A program made the translations under genes and the position numbers. From the NCBI RefSeq assembly GCF_005765165.1, contig NZ_VCIW01000017.1, forward strand, positions 62,001 through 126,000: a stretch of DNA of 64,000 nt, written 5' to 3'. Numbering within the stretch: position 1 is the first letter of the stretch; every line of letters starts with the position of its first letter. The notes beneath the pieces were generated by a model. That model was not told the DNA's origin. It ran no database searches and saw nothing but the letters and a program-made list of their open reading frames with translations. Of the stretch, positions 35,873 to 44,262 are shown in pieces. The DNA comes from Paenibacillus antri. Its GTDB lineage: Bacteria > Bacillota > Bacilli > Paenibacillales > YIM-B00363.

Positions 35873-35905
35873 AAAATGACCATCCGAAAATCGGATGGTC
35901 ATTTT
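35873..35905 (+). terminator. Terminator after the ABC exporter
   Basis: A 15-bp stem with a 3-nt AAA loop (AAAATGACCATCCGA with TCGGATGGTCATTTT) and a T-run, 20 bp past the stop. Confidence 0.8.
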
Positions 35906-35919
35906 TGGTCCAACCCTGC

Positions 35920-36205
35920 CTAAACAAGCGAATATTGCAAAACGATGCGATTCCGCACGATCCATGCCGCTGCCCGCGCTCTCCATGCAAGCCCCCAAAG
36001 CGGCCCGTGACAGTCTGGAGTAATTCGTTGCTCAATTGCTTCCTCGGCTGTCTCGCGTACAACTACCTCTAAGATCAGATCGTACAGTTCATGCCTCTGT
36101 TTCGGATCTAAACCGTACGCATCCACAAGAAGCCGAAGTTGCCGGGCTCGGACGTCAAGCGGAGGCAAACCTACCCTTTCGGCAACATCGTCCGAAATTG
36201 CTTGT
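35920..36205 (-). pseudogene. C-terminal remnant of an aminoglycoside phosphotransferase-like gene
   Basis: The frame reads ELQAISDDVAERVGLPPLDVRARQLRLLVDAYGLDPKQRHEL and onward to a stop at 35920. This resembles the helical C-terminal end of phosphotransferase (APH-like) proteins. There is no kinase core and no start with a binding site. It lies directly behind the stop of an intact phosphotransferase gene in a different frame, suggesting recombination between two related genes or decay of one. Confidence 0.5.
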
Positions 36206-36208
36206 AGC

Positions 36209-37219
36209 TCAAAAACTGTGAAAGATCCTTTCGTCGTTGAGGAAGGGCACGCACCGTTGAGCGCAAAACTGCGGCATCCTTTCCCGAATCCATGGATGGA
36301 CAGCTTCGTTTTCCATCACGAAAGCGTAATATCCTAACACTGCGGAAAGCATGAAACCTTCGATTACCGAGTATATTCCCTCTTGCGGCGGCTCTTGGCC
36401 GTAGTACCCATTGACGACTTGCTCTCTAGTTTCTCTCGGGGCATTTAAAGCCGTCATCGCTACATCAAACAGACGATAACCGAAGCCGAATAAGCTGTAA
36501 TCGATAAATACGGACCTCCCTAGCGGCGTAACCAGCAAGTTACCCATGTTTAAATCCGCGTGGATTATCCCCTGCTTCAACATTTCAGGACGTCCGGCCT
36601 TCAACCGATCAACGATGAGTTCGAGCGTTTGCTCCACCACACCGTAAGTCTCATCCGAGAACAATTCAAGTTCGACGCCGCGCCGAATTTGCTTGAGCAT
36701 CTTTTGGGTTCTACGAATACCGTAATCTGGCCGATCCTGAAGGACGACTTCGTTATAGTTACTAAAGAACTCATGTAGGCTCGCTACCTGAGCGCCCAAG
36801 TTGTATGCTGCATCAGGAGTCGATAAGTCCTCCTTCGTCATATTGCGGCCTTCGATCCAGCGGAGCAACGAGCAGCATAGACTCCGCCCGTCGAATTCGA
36901 TCTCGGTTACGAGTTGTCCGGATAGACTCTCTACGGGTGTTTGTACAGCCAGGTTCGTCCTGCGAGCAATCGCCTCCAAAAGCCGTAACTCGGACTCAAC
37001 TCCTTGTTTTGTATGCTGTATGCCGGCCAAATTAACGGTTATCGGATCGTGCACGCGAAGAAGATACGCATCGCCGTTCGACCTATCGATCACTTTATAA
37101 GTCCGGTTTTCGTTATGCCTGAGCATCGTTGTTTCTGGACGGGCGATGCCATACTGGAGCAGAAGCCCTGCGATCTTATCGTCCGTCATGCACCCCGATT
37201 CGTGGGATTCAAGAAACAT
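36209..37219 (-). CDS. Phosphotransferase enzyme family protein (APH/CotS-like kinase fold)
   Basis: 336 aa. A kinase-like fold with Brenner's motif GIIHADLNMGNLLV (about 215-228) containing the catalytic Asp, and the metal-binding Asp in VFIDYSLFGFG. The N-lobe shows ENRTYKVIDRSNGDAYLLRVHDP, where Arg-Val replaces the usual Lys context. Such proteins phosphorylate small hydroxyl compounds (homoserine, choline, aminoglycosides, sugars). AAAGGAGGG lies rather far (13 nt) from the ATG, and an internal ATG at residue 11 is an alternative start. Next to it is a fragment of a second such gene. Confidence 0.82.
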   Translation of the reverse strand: MFLESHESGCMTDDKIAGLLLQYGIARPETTMLRHNENRTYKVIDRSNGDAYLLRVHDPITVNLAGIQHTKQGVESELRLLEAIARRTNLAVQTPVESLSGQLVTEIEFDGRSLCCSLLRWIEGRNMTKEDLSTPDAAYNLGAQVASLHEFFSNYNEVVLQDRPDYGIRRTQKMLKQIRRGVELELFSDETYGVVEQTLELIVDRLKAGRPEMLKQGIIHADLNMGNLLVTPLGRSVFIDYSLFGFGYRLFDVAMTALNAPRETREQVVNGYYGQEPPQEGIYSVIEGFMLSAVLGYYAFVMENEAVHPWIRERMPQFCAQRCVPFLNDERIFHSF

Positions 37220-37262
37220 ATGTTCTTCTCAGCCCTCCTTTCTAAATTCGTCTGAATTCCGG

Positions 37263-37451
37263 TTATTGGTTTTTCTCAAGTGTTTTTACAAGATCCTCCA
37301 AAATGTTGTTGAACATATTGAATTCATCTTCGTAATTGGGACCATAATTTGTTGATTTTATTGCATTAGAAATCTGGCACGAGCCTAATAAAATGGCAAT
37401 GCCTAGAAAGATAATTGCACCTGTTAGTGTAAATTTAGGTTTATCGTGCAT
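37263..37451 (-). CDS. Small membrane-anchored protein, unknown function
   Basis: 62 aa. Starts behind GGGGGGAGAAG. One hydrophobic segment (TLTGAIIFLGIAILLGSCQ, about 8-26) is followed by an acidic tail. The Cys at the end of the hydrophobic run could be a lipobox (LLGSC). No homologue recognised. Located between the phosphotransferase gene and the riboswitch. Confidence 0.55.
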   Translation of the reverse strand: MHDKPKFTLTGAIIFLGIAILLGSCQISNAIKSTNYGPNYEDEFNMFNNILEDLVKTLEKNQ

Positions 37452-37676
37452 CTTCTCCCCCCTAATATCCTTTATATACTGACAAATCTGGAAAAAGTAG
37501 CGTTTAGATATTACAAGCCTCTTATGCGCCCATCCACGATCGGATCACTCCTCGCCTAAGAACTTTGGATATTTTTGTGCAATGCCCCTCCTATTCTCCT
37601 ATGCTAAAATAATTCGCATCTCAGAAAGGCATCTAAAAGTCATGTCTCTTTGCATCTTTTTCTGAGAAATTTCATG

Positions 37677-37788
37677 AAAGCCGAAGCTTCTTAAGAAGCG
37701 CGGGGGATCCATTCTATGGGGTGAAGCCACATCGTGGCAGGGTGATTGCTCTTTGACCCGAACCCGTCAGCTAACCTCGCAGGCTGTT
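37677..37788 (+). promoter_or_regulatory. c-di-AMP riboswitch (ydaO/yuaA type)
   Basis: The conserved blocks of the ydaO motif are present in order: GCGGGGGA-like (CGCGGGGGATCC), TGGGGTGAAGCC, GGCAGGGTGA, then GACCCGAACCCGTCAGCTAACC and TCGCAGGC. Short pairing of AGCC (37679-37682) with GGCT (37782-37785) closes it. In Firmicutes this element senses c-di-AMP and usually turns off cell-wall hydrolase and osmolyte-transport genes at high ligand. It lies 18 bp before a LysM/CAP gene, a typical partner. The remaining 220 bp upstream hold no gene. Confidence 0.88.
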
Positions 37789-37805
37789 TAAAGGAGAAGA
37801 TTTCA

Positions 37806-38429
37806 GTGAGAGGTTCAAAGAAGATCGTTTTAGCCGGAGTTCTTGCCCTAAGTACTTTCGCTTCCGCCGGTTCGGCTTCTGCCGCCTCGTATACGGTAAA
37901 GGGCAGCGATACGATGTGGAAAATCGCCGCTCGTTATGGAGTCACCCTCAACACCCTAATTTCCGCGAATCCTCAGGTGGCCAATCCGAATAACATTCGG
38001 ACAGGTATGGTGATTAATATTCCTGCCGCTCAACAAAGCACAGGGACCCAATCGACTGCATCGACCTTCTCGCAGCAAATCGTTACGTTGGTGAACCAAG
38101 AACGCGAGAAAGCTGGCCTGAAGCCGCTATTGAGCAATAATAGCTTATCCGTAATGGCATTAGATAAAGCGAAGGAAATGTACAACAGTAACTATTTCAG
38201 CCACACGTCCCCGACTTACGGGTCTCCGTTCCAGATGATGAATGCGTATGGCATCCGCTATACGTACGCCGGCGAGAACATTGCCAAGGGACAGAGAACC
38301 CCGCAGGAAGTCATGAATGCTTGGATGAACAGCACGGGGCATCGGCGGAACATCCTATCCCCAAACTTTACCCACATCGGCGTAGGCTACTACAACGGAG
38401 TATGGGTGCAAGAGTTTATCGCGAATTAA
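37806..38429 (+). CDS. Secreted LysM and CAP (SCP/YkwD) domain protein
   Basis: 207 aa from the GTG at 37806, preceded by AAAGGAGAAG. Signal peptide of about 27 residues (LAGVLALSTFASAGSASAAS). A LysM peptidoglycan-binding module follows (YTVKGSDTMWKIAARYGVTLNTLISANPQ to MVINIP), then a short linker and a CAP domain (about 88-205) with NQEREKAGLKPL, HTSPTYGSPFQMM, YAGENIAKG and NSTGHRRNILSPNFTHIGVGYY. The protein resembles B. subtilis YkwD and SafA-like proteins. It acts outside the cell on or near the wall. The c-di-AMP riboswitch links it to wall or osmotic homeostasis. Confidence 0.93.
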   Translation: MRGSKKIVLAGVLALSTFASAGSASAASYTVKGSDTMWKIAARYGVTLNTLISANPQVANPNNIRTGMVINIPAAQQSTGTQSTASTFSQQIVTLVNQEREKAGLKPLLSNNSLSVMALDKAKEMYNSNYFSHTSPTYGSPFQMMNAYGIRYTYAGENIAKGQRTPQEVMNAWMNSTGHRRNILSPNFTHIGVGYYNGVWVQEFIAN

Positions 38430-38432
38430 GAA

Positions 38433-38507
38433 ACATTACTTCAACCAAACAACAGGAGCAGCTGCCGCGGCGATCTGCTCCCAGTATTATTGCGCTATCG
38501 TCTCCGT
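38433..38507. repeat. Dispersed hairpin repeat, copy A
   Basis: ATTACTTCAA, then a stem GGAGCAG/CTGCTCC (38455-38481), then TTATTGCGCTATCG. The same modules recur near 44.5, 47.1 and 48.2 kb. It lies between the convergent CAP and ABC permease genes and probably doubles as terminator. Confidence 0.55.
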
Positions 38508-38511
38508 ATTC

Positions 38512-39279
38512 CTACCCCCGCTTTTTATACGCCCTCATGGCAAAGAGATAAGCTACGAGCGTGATTCCGACGCACCATGCAAGGGCGACCCATATATCAT
38601 TGCCCACCGGTTGACCCGACAGCAGCGCACGAATCGCGTCCACGATCGAGGTCACCGGCTGGTTTTCGGCAAAGACGCGTACGACTTTCGGCATCGTATC
38701 GGTCGGCACGAACGCCGAGCTGATAAACGGAAGGAAGATCAGCGGATAGGAAAATGCGCTTGCGCCTTCCACCGATTTAGCGGTCAACCCGGCAATCGCC
38801 GCGACCCAAGTCAATGCCAGCGTAAACAGCACAAGGATACCTGCTACGGCAAGCCATGGCAGCACACCCGCCGACGAGCGGAAGCCCATCAAGAGCGCTA
38901 CGAGAATGATGACGACCAGAGAAATGACGTTGGATACCACCGATGTCAGCACATGTCCCCACAGCACGGCGGAACGCGCAATCGGCATCGTGTGGAACCG
39001 CTCGATGATGCCCCGTTGCTTATCCAGAAACAGGCGGTACGACGTATAGGCAATACCGCTTGCAATCGCAATCAGCAGGATCCCGGGCAGAAGGTAGTTC
39101 ACATAGTTATCCGTACCGGTCTGGATCGCACCGCCGAACACATAGACGAACAGCAGCATCATCGCAATCGGTGTGATGCAGACCGTGACGATGGTGTCCA
39201 TGCTGCGGAAAATATGGCGCATGGAACGTCCGAGCATTACGCCCATATCACTGAAAAAATGTTTCTTTGTCGCTTCCAT
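38512..39279 (-). CDS. ABC-2 type transporter permease (DrrB-like)
   Basis: 255 aa with six hydrophobic segments and the ABC-2 signature GIIERFHTMPIARSAVLWGHVL around residues 92-113, matching DrrB/NodJ exporters. It directly follows the ATPase gene (stop and start adjacent), so both form one exporter. Last gene of a TetR-controlled operon with a pentapeptide repeat protein. Confidence 0.9.
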   Translation of the reverse strand: MEATKKHFFSDMGVMLGRSMRHIFRSMDTIVTVCITPIAMMLLFVYVFGGAIQTGTDNYVNYLLPGILLIAIASGIAYTSYRLFLDKQRGIIERFHTMPIARSAVLWGHVLTSVVSNVISLVVIILVALLMGFRSSAGVLPWLAVAGILVLFTLALTWVAAIAGLTAKSVEGASAFSYPLIFLPFISSAFVPTDTMPKVVRVFAENQPVTSIVDAIRALLSGQPVGNDIWVALAWCVGITLVAYLFAMRAYKKRG

Positions 39280-40041
39280 TTACATGGCCTCCTTCTTGCC
39301 GACGATGGCGAGGAAGATTTCCTCTAACGACGGCTGCTTTTCCACATACTCCACCTTTGCGGAAGGGAACAGCTTTTTCAGCTCCGAAAGCGTGCCGCTT
39401 GCGATAATTCTGCCCTCGTGCAAAATGGCGATTCGATCGGCGAGCTGTTCGGCCTCCTCCAAATACTGCGTGGTTAGAAAGATCGTCGTTCCGCCGTCGG
39501 CAAGCTCCTTGACGATCTTCCAAACCTCGATGCGCGCCTCGGGGTCAAGCCCGGTCGTCGGCTCGTCGAGGAAGATGATCTGCGGTTTTCCCACAAGGCT
39601 CAAGGCGATGTCGAGCCTGCGCCGCATACCGCCCGAATAAGTAGATGCCTTACGGTCCGCGGCATCCGTCAAGCCGAAGCGTGCAAGCATATCGTCCGCA
39701 ACCTGACGCGGATTTGCAAGATGCCGCAGCTTGGCGATCAAAATCAGATTCTCCCGCCCGGTTAAAATCTCGTCGACCGCGGCGAATTGACCGGTCAAAC
39801 TGATCGACTGCCGCACATGGTCCGGCTTTGATACAACATCGAATCCGTTGACGACGGCGGTTCCGCTGTCCGGTTTGAGCAGCGTGGTGAGGATTTTGAC
39901 GGTCGTCGTCTTACCCGCCCCGTTGGAGCCGAGCAGGGCGAAAATACTGCCCTTTTCCACCTCGAAATCTACGCCCTTTAGGACATGAAGCTGCTTGTAG
40001 GTTTTTTGCAGCCCTTTTACTTGAATGGCCTTGGATTGCAT
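39280..40041 (-). CDS. ABC transporter ATP-binding protein (DrrA-like)
   Basis: 253 aa. Walker A LGSNGAGKTTTV (about 34-45), signature YSGGMRRRLDIALSLV, Walker B IIFLDEPTTGLDPEAR and switch His region TIFLTTQYLEEAEQL, where Gln takes the place of the usual His. This is typical of drug-exporting DrrA-type ATPases. AGGGGAAAGAAT precedes the ATG. It powers the DrrB-like permease encoded immediately downstream. Confidence 0.92.
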   Translation of the reverse strand: MQSKAIQVKGLQKTYKQLHVLKGVDFEVEKGSIFALLGSNGAGKTTTVKILTTLLKPDSGTAVVNGFDVVSKPDHVRQSISLTGQFAAVDEILTGRENLILIAKLRHLANPRQVADDMLARFGLTDAADRKASTYSGGMRRRLDIALSLVGKPQIIFLDEPTTGLDPEARIEVWKIVKELADGGTTIFLTTQYLEEAEQLADRIAILHEGRIIASGTLSELKKLFPSAKVEYVEKQPSLEEIFLAIVGKKEAM

Positions 40042-40056
40042 ATTCTTTCCCCTCCC

Positions 40057-40728
40057 TTATATAACTGTAACTTTGGACAAATCGGCTTCCATGCCCTTGA
40101 GCAGCGCATAGGTCAGTTTATCCATCGTTGCGCCGTCAAAGCAGATGGTTTTGATCATACGATAGTACTTCTTAGACAACGTAAAACCCGGGTGGAAAGA
40201 AACGTTTTTGAATGTAGCGCCCTTGAACGAAACTTCGGTTAACGCCGCTTTCTCAAACTTGACGCCGATAAACGTCTGTCCGTCGAAACGCTGCCCGCTC
40301 AGATCGGAGTTCGTGAAGTCGACCCCGTCAAATAAACAACCTTCGAAAATCGTCTTTCTAAGATCGGTTTTCGTTAACGTTACGTCGGTCAGCGTTACTC
40401 CTGCGAATTGGGTTCCGTTAAGATTCGCGCCGCTGAAGTCGGTGCGCACGAGGATCGACTTGTGGAAGCTTGCATTCGACAGGTCAAGGGCGGATAGGCT
40501 GCAGTCCGTCAGATTCGCGCCGTCAAACTCGGCATCGCGTACGTCGCTGCCCTGAAACGAACTGCCGGTCAAATCCGCGCCGGAAAAGTCGGAGCCTCGC
40601 AGCGCGCTGCTTGTAAACTGCCCTTTATGAGCCGTAACGCCGGCAAAGTCGCTCTCGGCCAAGTTACTTGCGCTAAAGTTCGGTACTGCTTGCCGCTCCG
40701 GCGAGCGGGAGGTCATTTTCTGATTCAT
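40057..40728 (-). CDS. Pentapeptide repeat protein in exporter operon
   Basis: 223 aa from the ATG at 40728 (AAAAGGAG upstream); the frame opens earlier without a site. About 30 pentapeptide units cover residues 20-180, for example SDFSGADLTGSSFQGSDVRDAEFDGANL in five-residue steps, with a globular C-terminal tail. In the microcin B17 immunity set, McbG is a pentapeptide protein that shields gyrase and McbEF an ABC pump. The same pairing occurs here. A gyrase role is an analogy, not shown by the sequence. Confidence 0.87.
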   Translation of the reverse strand: MNQKMTSRSPERQAVPNFSASNLAESDFAGVTAHKGQFTSSALRGSDFSGADLTGSSFQGSDVRDAEFDGANLTDCSLSALDLSNASFHKSILVRTDFSGANLNGTQFAGVTLTDVTLTKTDLRKTIFEGCLFDGVDFTNSDLSGQRFDGQTFIGVKFEKAALTEVSFKGATFKNVSFHPGFTLSKKYYRMIKTICFDGATMDKLTYALLKGMEADLSKVTVI

Positions 40729-40787
40729 TACATTCACTTCTCCTTTTAATAGGTTTTCTAACAAGCGCTTTGAACCCGGATCACTTG

Positions 40788-40810
40788 TACATACCAACCG
40801 ATGGTATGTA
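40788..40810. promoter_or_regulatory. TetR-type operator upstream of the pentapeptide/ABC operon
   Basis: Perfect palindrome TACATACC-N7-GGTATGTA, 60 bp before the pentapeptide gene start. The sequence ACATACCAACCGA is repeated in the second site at 41522-41543, in front of tetR. Confidence 0.75.
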
Positions 40811-40841
40811 TTGGTTTAAAAATAAGCTGCCTCGCGGCAGT

Positions 40842-41507
40842 TTAGGTTTCTTTGCTGACTTCTCTAGCTGACAAACGCAACAGTTCCTCGTAGCGTTGAA
40901 ACATTTGCTCATCGAACAGGTCTAACCCTAGGCCTTTCAATATTTCATCGAACAGCCTTATCTTGCGCAACATCGTCTCGGGCGATGCCGGTATGACCGC
41001 CGGGTTTAGCCAAACGTTGGTGAGAATCATCAACACTTCGCTTAGCTCCCTTGGATGATCGGTTCGGATCGAGCCGTCTCGCATCCCTTGTTCGATGATG
41101 GGCTGGATATACACGGGTACGGCTTTTTCGATGATGTTCTCGATCTGTGCCGCCAGCAGCTTCGGATTGCGTAAGAGGTTCGGCGCCGCCGATGCCAGTT
41201 CGTTCTGGGCGGGATTGTCGAGAGAGACGCGGGAAATCTTGCGGAGCTTCTCCCGGCCGGTCAGCCCATTGTCGTCCCTGACGGGGGACAGCACTTCGTC
41301 AATACCTTTGAACATATGGTCGGTGACGGCCTGCCAGATCTCTTCCTTCGACTTGAAGTGATGGTAAATCGCCCCTTTTGTCAGCCCGCCCAGCTCATTA
41401 ATGATATCCTGAACGGAGGTCTGCTCGTATCCTTTTTCTATGAACAGGTTAAGAGCTACGGTTAGGATCTGGTTGATGGTTTCTTCCGGATATTTATTTC
41501 TTGCCAT
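40842..41507 (-). CDS. TetR-family repressor
   Basis: 221 aa from the ATG at 41507, set by GAAAGGAGGCGAAC; the longer frame to 41636 lacks a site and would run through the operator. The N-terminal helix-turn-helix is classic: TINQILTVALNLFIEKGYEQTSVQDIINELGGLTKGAIYHHFKSKEEI. The C-terminal ligand domain is unassigned. Operators occur in front of its own gene and of the pentapeptide/ABC operon, so it probably represses both and is released by an exported compound. Confidence 0.9.
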   Translation of the reverse strand: MARNKYPEETINQILTVALNLFIEKGYEQTSVQDIINELGGLTKGAIYHHFKSKEEIWQAVTDHMFKGIDEVLSPVRDDNGLTGREKLRKISRVSLDNPAQNELASAAPNLLRNPKLLAAQIENIIEKAVPVYIQPIIEQGMRDGSIRTDHPRELSEVLMILTNVWLNPAVIPASPETMLRKIRLFDEILKGLGLDLFDEQMFQRYEELLRLSAREVSKET

Positions 41508-41521
41508 TTGTTCGCCTCCTT

Positions 41522-41543
41522 TCATACATTCGGTTGGTATGTA
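41522..41543. promoter_or_regulatory. TetR-type operator upstream of tetR
   Basis: The right half GGTATGT (41536-41542) and central CGGTT match the 40788-40810 operator in reverse; the other half CATACAT is imperfect. It lies 15 bp before the tetR start codon, a position for autorepression. Confidence 0.65.
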
Positions 41544-41634
41544 ACAAATATATCCGATCGACTTTACGATGTCAATCCCTCCCAAAAAAATATTTTTTAT
41601 TGGGGGGCTTTGTACAACTAACGTACCCGTTAAC

Positions 41635-41796
41635 ATGACGATCGCTTACTATCTACTGACCCGGCAGGAAGATTCCAAGGACTTAGGCTCGGATTACTTT
41701 GAGAAGCGACACCAAGACGCCATCGTGAGACAGACGGTTCGAAAGCTCGAAAACCTTGGTTTTACCGTAACACTAGCCACATCTGAAGCGTTCTGA
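41635..41796 (+). pseudogene. Possible transposase C-terminal fragment
   Basis: A 53-codon frame, MTIAYYLLTRQEDSKDLG to RKLENLGFTVTLATSEAF, reads like the tail of an insertion-sequence transposase. There is no ribosome binding site and no upstream part. The family could not be assigned from memory. A hairpin GCAGCTT/AAGCTGC follows at 41823-41850. Confidence 0.3.
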
Positions 41797-41941
41797 CCCT
41801 TCCCCTCCCATACAAAGAAGACGCAGCTTTTTAAAAACCATTCAAGCTGCGCCTAGTTTGTTATTGTCTTTTTTAGGGGTACGTTATGCGTTATTATCAG
41901 GGTAGTTCTACGCATTGTTTAAGAGTAAGATCCTCTAAAGC

Positions 41942-42539
41942 TTAATCGTCAAGGCAATGGTGCATCTCCTCAAGCTCTTTGGATAGTAAGGTCGTGGTTT
42001 CATGTTGTTGTTCTTCGGTTTGCTGATCGTAGACAAGTTGTTCAATAAACTCCCAAATGTCTTCCAACTTCCGTCTGCCCTTATAAAACTTGAGTGCATT
42101 GCGCTGAATGGAAAAAATTTCATGTTTATATATATTTACAAATTCACTGTAGTTTGAACGGTTCACCAAGAACATGAAATCCGCTTCGATTGGGGACAGC
42201 CGAAGCCCCTCCCAATCGATCAGGTACAGACGTCCACACGAATCAATAAGATTCCAGTTATGCAGATCCGTATGGCATAGTACCATTCGCAGATCATTGC
42301 CCCTGAGTTCATGCGCAAGCGATTCAACGGTACTGAATAACTGTTTTAAGTGTATCAGATAAGGACTTATCATACTCGCTGCAGACGTCGGCAACATGTT
42401 CCACCCTTCACCCCAAATATAGCTAAGGTGTGGCAAGAATGGAATAGAAAAATCCTCTCGGAGTGCGCCAGTTGGAACAGGAATTTCCTCGCCATAAGAG
42501 TGTAGTTCCGCAAGAATATGACGCTCTCGTACCCGTTAG
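41942..42539 (-). pseudogene. Aminoglycoside phosphotransferase-like gene, 5'-truncated
   Basis: The frame is continuous from about 42539 (RERHILAELHSYGEEIPVP) to the stop at 41942. It contains Brenner's motif MVLCHTDLHNWNLI and the metal-binding LYLIDWEGLRLSPIEADF. The ATP-binding N-lobe, roughly the first 100 residues, is missing, and a stop lies just upstream at the junction. The gene was evidently cut by a rearrangement at about 42540, beyond which the DNA is of different character. Confidence 0.7.
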
Positions 42540-42996
42540 TTGAGCGACCAGGGACTGCGAATTGCTGAAAGTAGGCGCCGCATGCCAACCACGTGCCCGC
42601 CCGTGCCAATGACGATCCATCGGTATTGGCAGCCGGCTAGGCCGGAAAAGGCAGTTCGACTTTCGGCGCGTAACCCTAATCGATCCGGACTAACGTGTTC
42701 GAAGCGAAAGGTCAGGGAGTAGGACTAGAAACGATGGCACCCGTCGAGGACCAGCTCACGTCCCGGGACAGCAGTGATTACCTGAAAACCAGGAAACGTC
42801 GAGCCCACGGTAAGGGGCCATGGCCGACACGCTGTGCAGTCTGCGGATCCAAGCAATCTCGCGTAAATGGCCATACTAGGAGGCGAGAAGGATCGGTCCA
42901 GTGTTTCGCCCAGATTACGCCTAACGTCGGCGTGGCTCCCCTGTACTTTTAACCGATCATCGATCTCGGCTTAGTTAATTGGTCTGTCGTAGAAAA
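42540..42996. other. Gene-free stretch with no recognisable coding sequence
   Basis: About 457 bp of GC-richer DNA between the truncated phosphotransferase and the fdhA terminator. Short frames on both strands carry no recognisable motif. It marks a rearrangement boundary and may be a relic of inserted DNA. Confidence 0.4.
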
Positions 42997-43035
42997 AAAC
43001 GGCCGTTCAGGAGCAGACTCCTGATCGACCGTTTT
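42997..43035 (-). terminator. Terminator after fdhA
   Basis: AAAACGGTCGATCAGGAG pairs with CTCCTGAACGGCCGTTTT (small mismatches) around a 4-nt loop, followed on the minus strand by TTTC. It is 12 bp past the fdhA stop. Confidence 0.75.
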
Positions 43036-43047
43036 CGTGTTATAAGT

Positions 43048-44262
43048 TTAATTCGTCATGCCGTGCGGGTCGATCACGAACTTGCGGGAAGCCCCGCTGT
43101 CGAACGCCTTGTACGCCTCCGGCGCCTGATCCAGCGAAATCTTCGTCGCGTTCACGGCTTTCGCGATTTGCGCCCGGCCGCTAAGAATAGCCATCATAAG
43201 GTCTCGATTGTATTTCATGACGGGCGTCTGCCCCGTCACGAACGTATGCGCCTTCACCCAACCTAACCCCAAGCGGATCTTCAACGTGCCGATCTTGGCA
43301 TCCTCGTCGACGGCTCCCGGATCGCCTGTGACGTACAGACCCGGGATGCCGAGACGTCCGCCCGCGCGCGTCACCTGCATGATGGAGTTCAAAACGGTGG
43401 CCGGCGCCTCCCCTTGCCCCGGCCCATGGCCGCTCGCCTCGAAACCGACGCAGTCGATCGCGCAGTCGACCTCGGGGATGCCAAGGATTTGTTCGATCTG
43501 CTCGCCCAAATTCGGATGCTCCCTCAAATTCACCGTCTCGCATCCGAAGCTTCGCGCCTGCGTCAGCCGTTCCGCGTTCAGATCGCCGACGATGACGACG
43601 GAGGCACCGAGCAGCTGCGCCGAATGCGCGGCCGCGAGTCCGACCGGGCCGGCTCCGGCAATGTACACCGTCGCGCCCGGCTTGACGCCCGCGCTTACCG
43701 CCCCGTGGTAACCGGTCGGGAAGATGTCGGACAGCATGGTCAGGTCTAAGATTTTCTCCATGGCTTGTTCCTTATTCGGGAACTTCAACAGTTGGAAGTC
43801 TGCGTAGGGCACCATGACGTATTCCGATTGGCCGCCGACCCAGCCTCCCATGTCCACGTAGCCGTAGGCCGATCCAGGACGGTCGGGATTTACATGTTCG
43901 CAAATATGGGTGTCTCGTTCCTTGCAGCTCCGACAGCGGCCGCATGCGATATTGAACGGGACGGACACGAGATCCCCCTTCTTCATAAACTCGACGTCGC
44001 GCCCGACCTCGATGACTTCCCCTGTAATTTCATGGCCGAGAATCAATCCGCTCGGGGCGGTCGTTCTTCCCCGAACCATGTGTTGATCGCTTCCGCAAAT
44101 ATTCGTCGTGACGACCTTCAATATGACGCCGTGTTCGCACTTCCGGCCGACGTTCAACGGATTCACGCCCGGTCCGTCCCGCAGCACCAAATCCGGATAA
44201 TCGGTTTCCCTAACTTCCACCTTACCTGGTTCTACATACACAACCGCTCGATTCCCAGCCAT
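43048..44262 (-). CDS. fdhA: Glutathione-independent formaldehyde dehydrogenase
   Basis: 404 aa from the ATG at 44262 (MAGNRAVVY). Zinc-dependent medium-chain dehydrogenase. Catalytic zinc site NICGSDQHMVRGR and GHEITGEV; structural zinc cysteines CGRCRSCKERDTHIC; Rossmann motif VYIAGAGPVGLAAAHSAQLLGASVV; and the long GQGEAPATVLNSIMQVTRAGGRLGIPGLYV insert of the Pseudomonas-type enzyme with tightly bound NAD. It dismutates or oxidises formaldehyde to formate. Single gene with its own terminator. Confidence 0.92.
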   Translation of the reverse strand: MAGNRAVVYVEPGKVEVRETDYPDLVLRDGPGVNPLNVGRKCEHGVILKVVTTNICGSDQHMVRGRTTAPSGLILGHEITGEVIEVGRDVEFMKKGDLVSVPFNIACGRCRSCKERDTHICEHVNPDRPGSAYGYVDMGGWVGGQSEYVMVPYADFQLLKFPNKEQAMEKILDLTMLSDIFPTGYHGAVSAGVKPGATVYIAGAGPVGLAAAHSAQLLGASVVIVGDLNAERLTQARSFGCETVNLREHPNLGEQIEQILGIPEVDCAIDCVGFEASGHGPGQGEAPATVLNSIMQVTRAGGRLGIPGLYVTGDPGAVDEDAKIGTLKIRLGLGWVKAHTFVTGQTPVMKYNRDLMMAILSGRAQIAKAVNATKISLDQAPEAYKAFDSGASRKFVIDPHGMTN

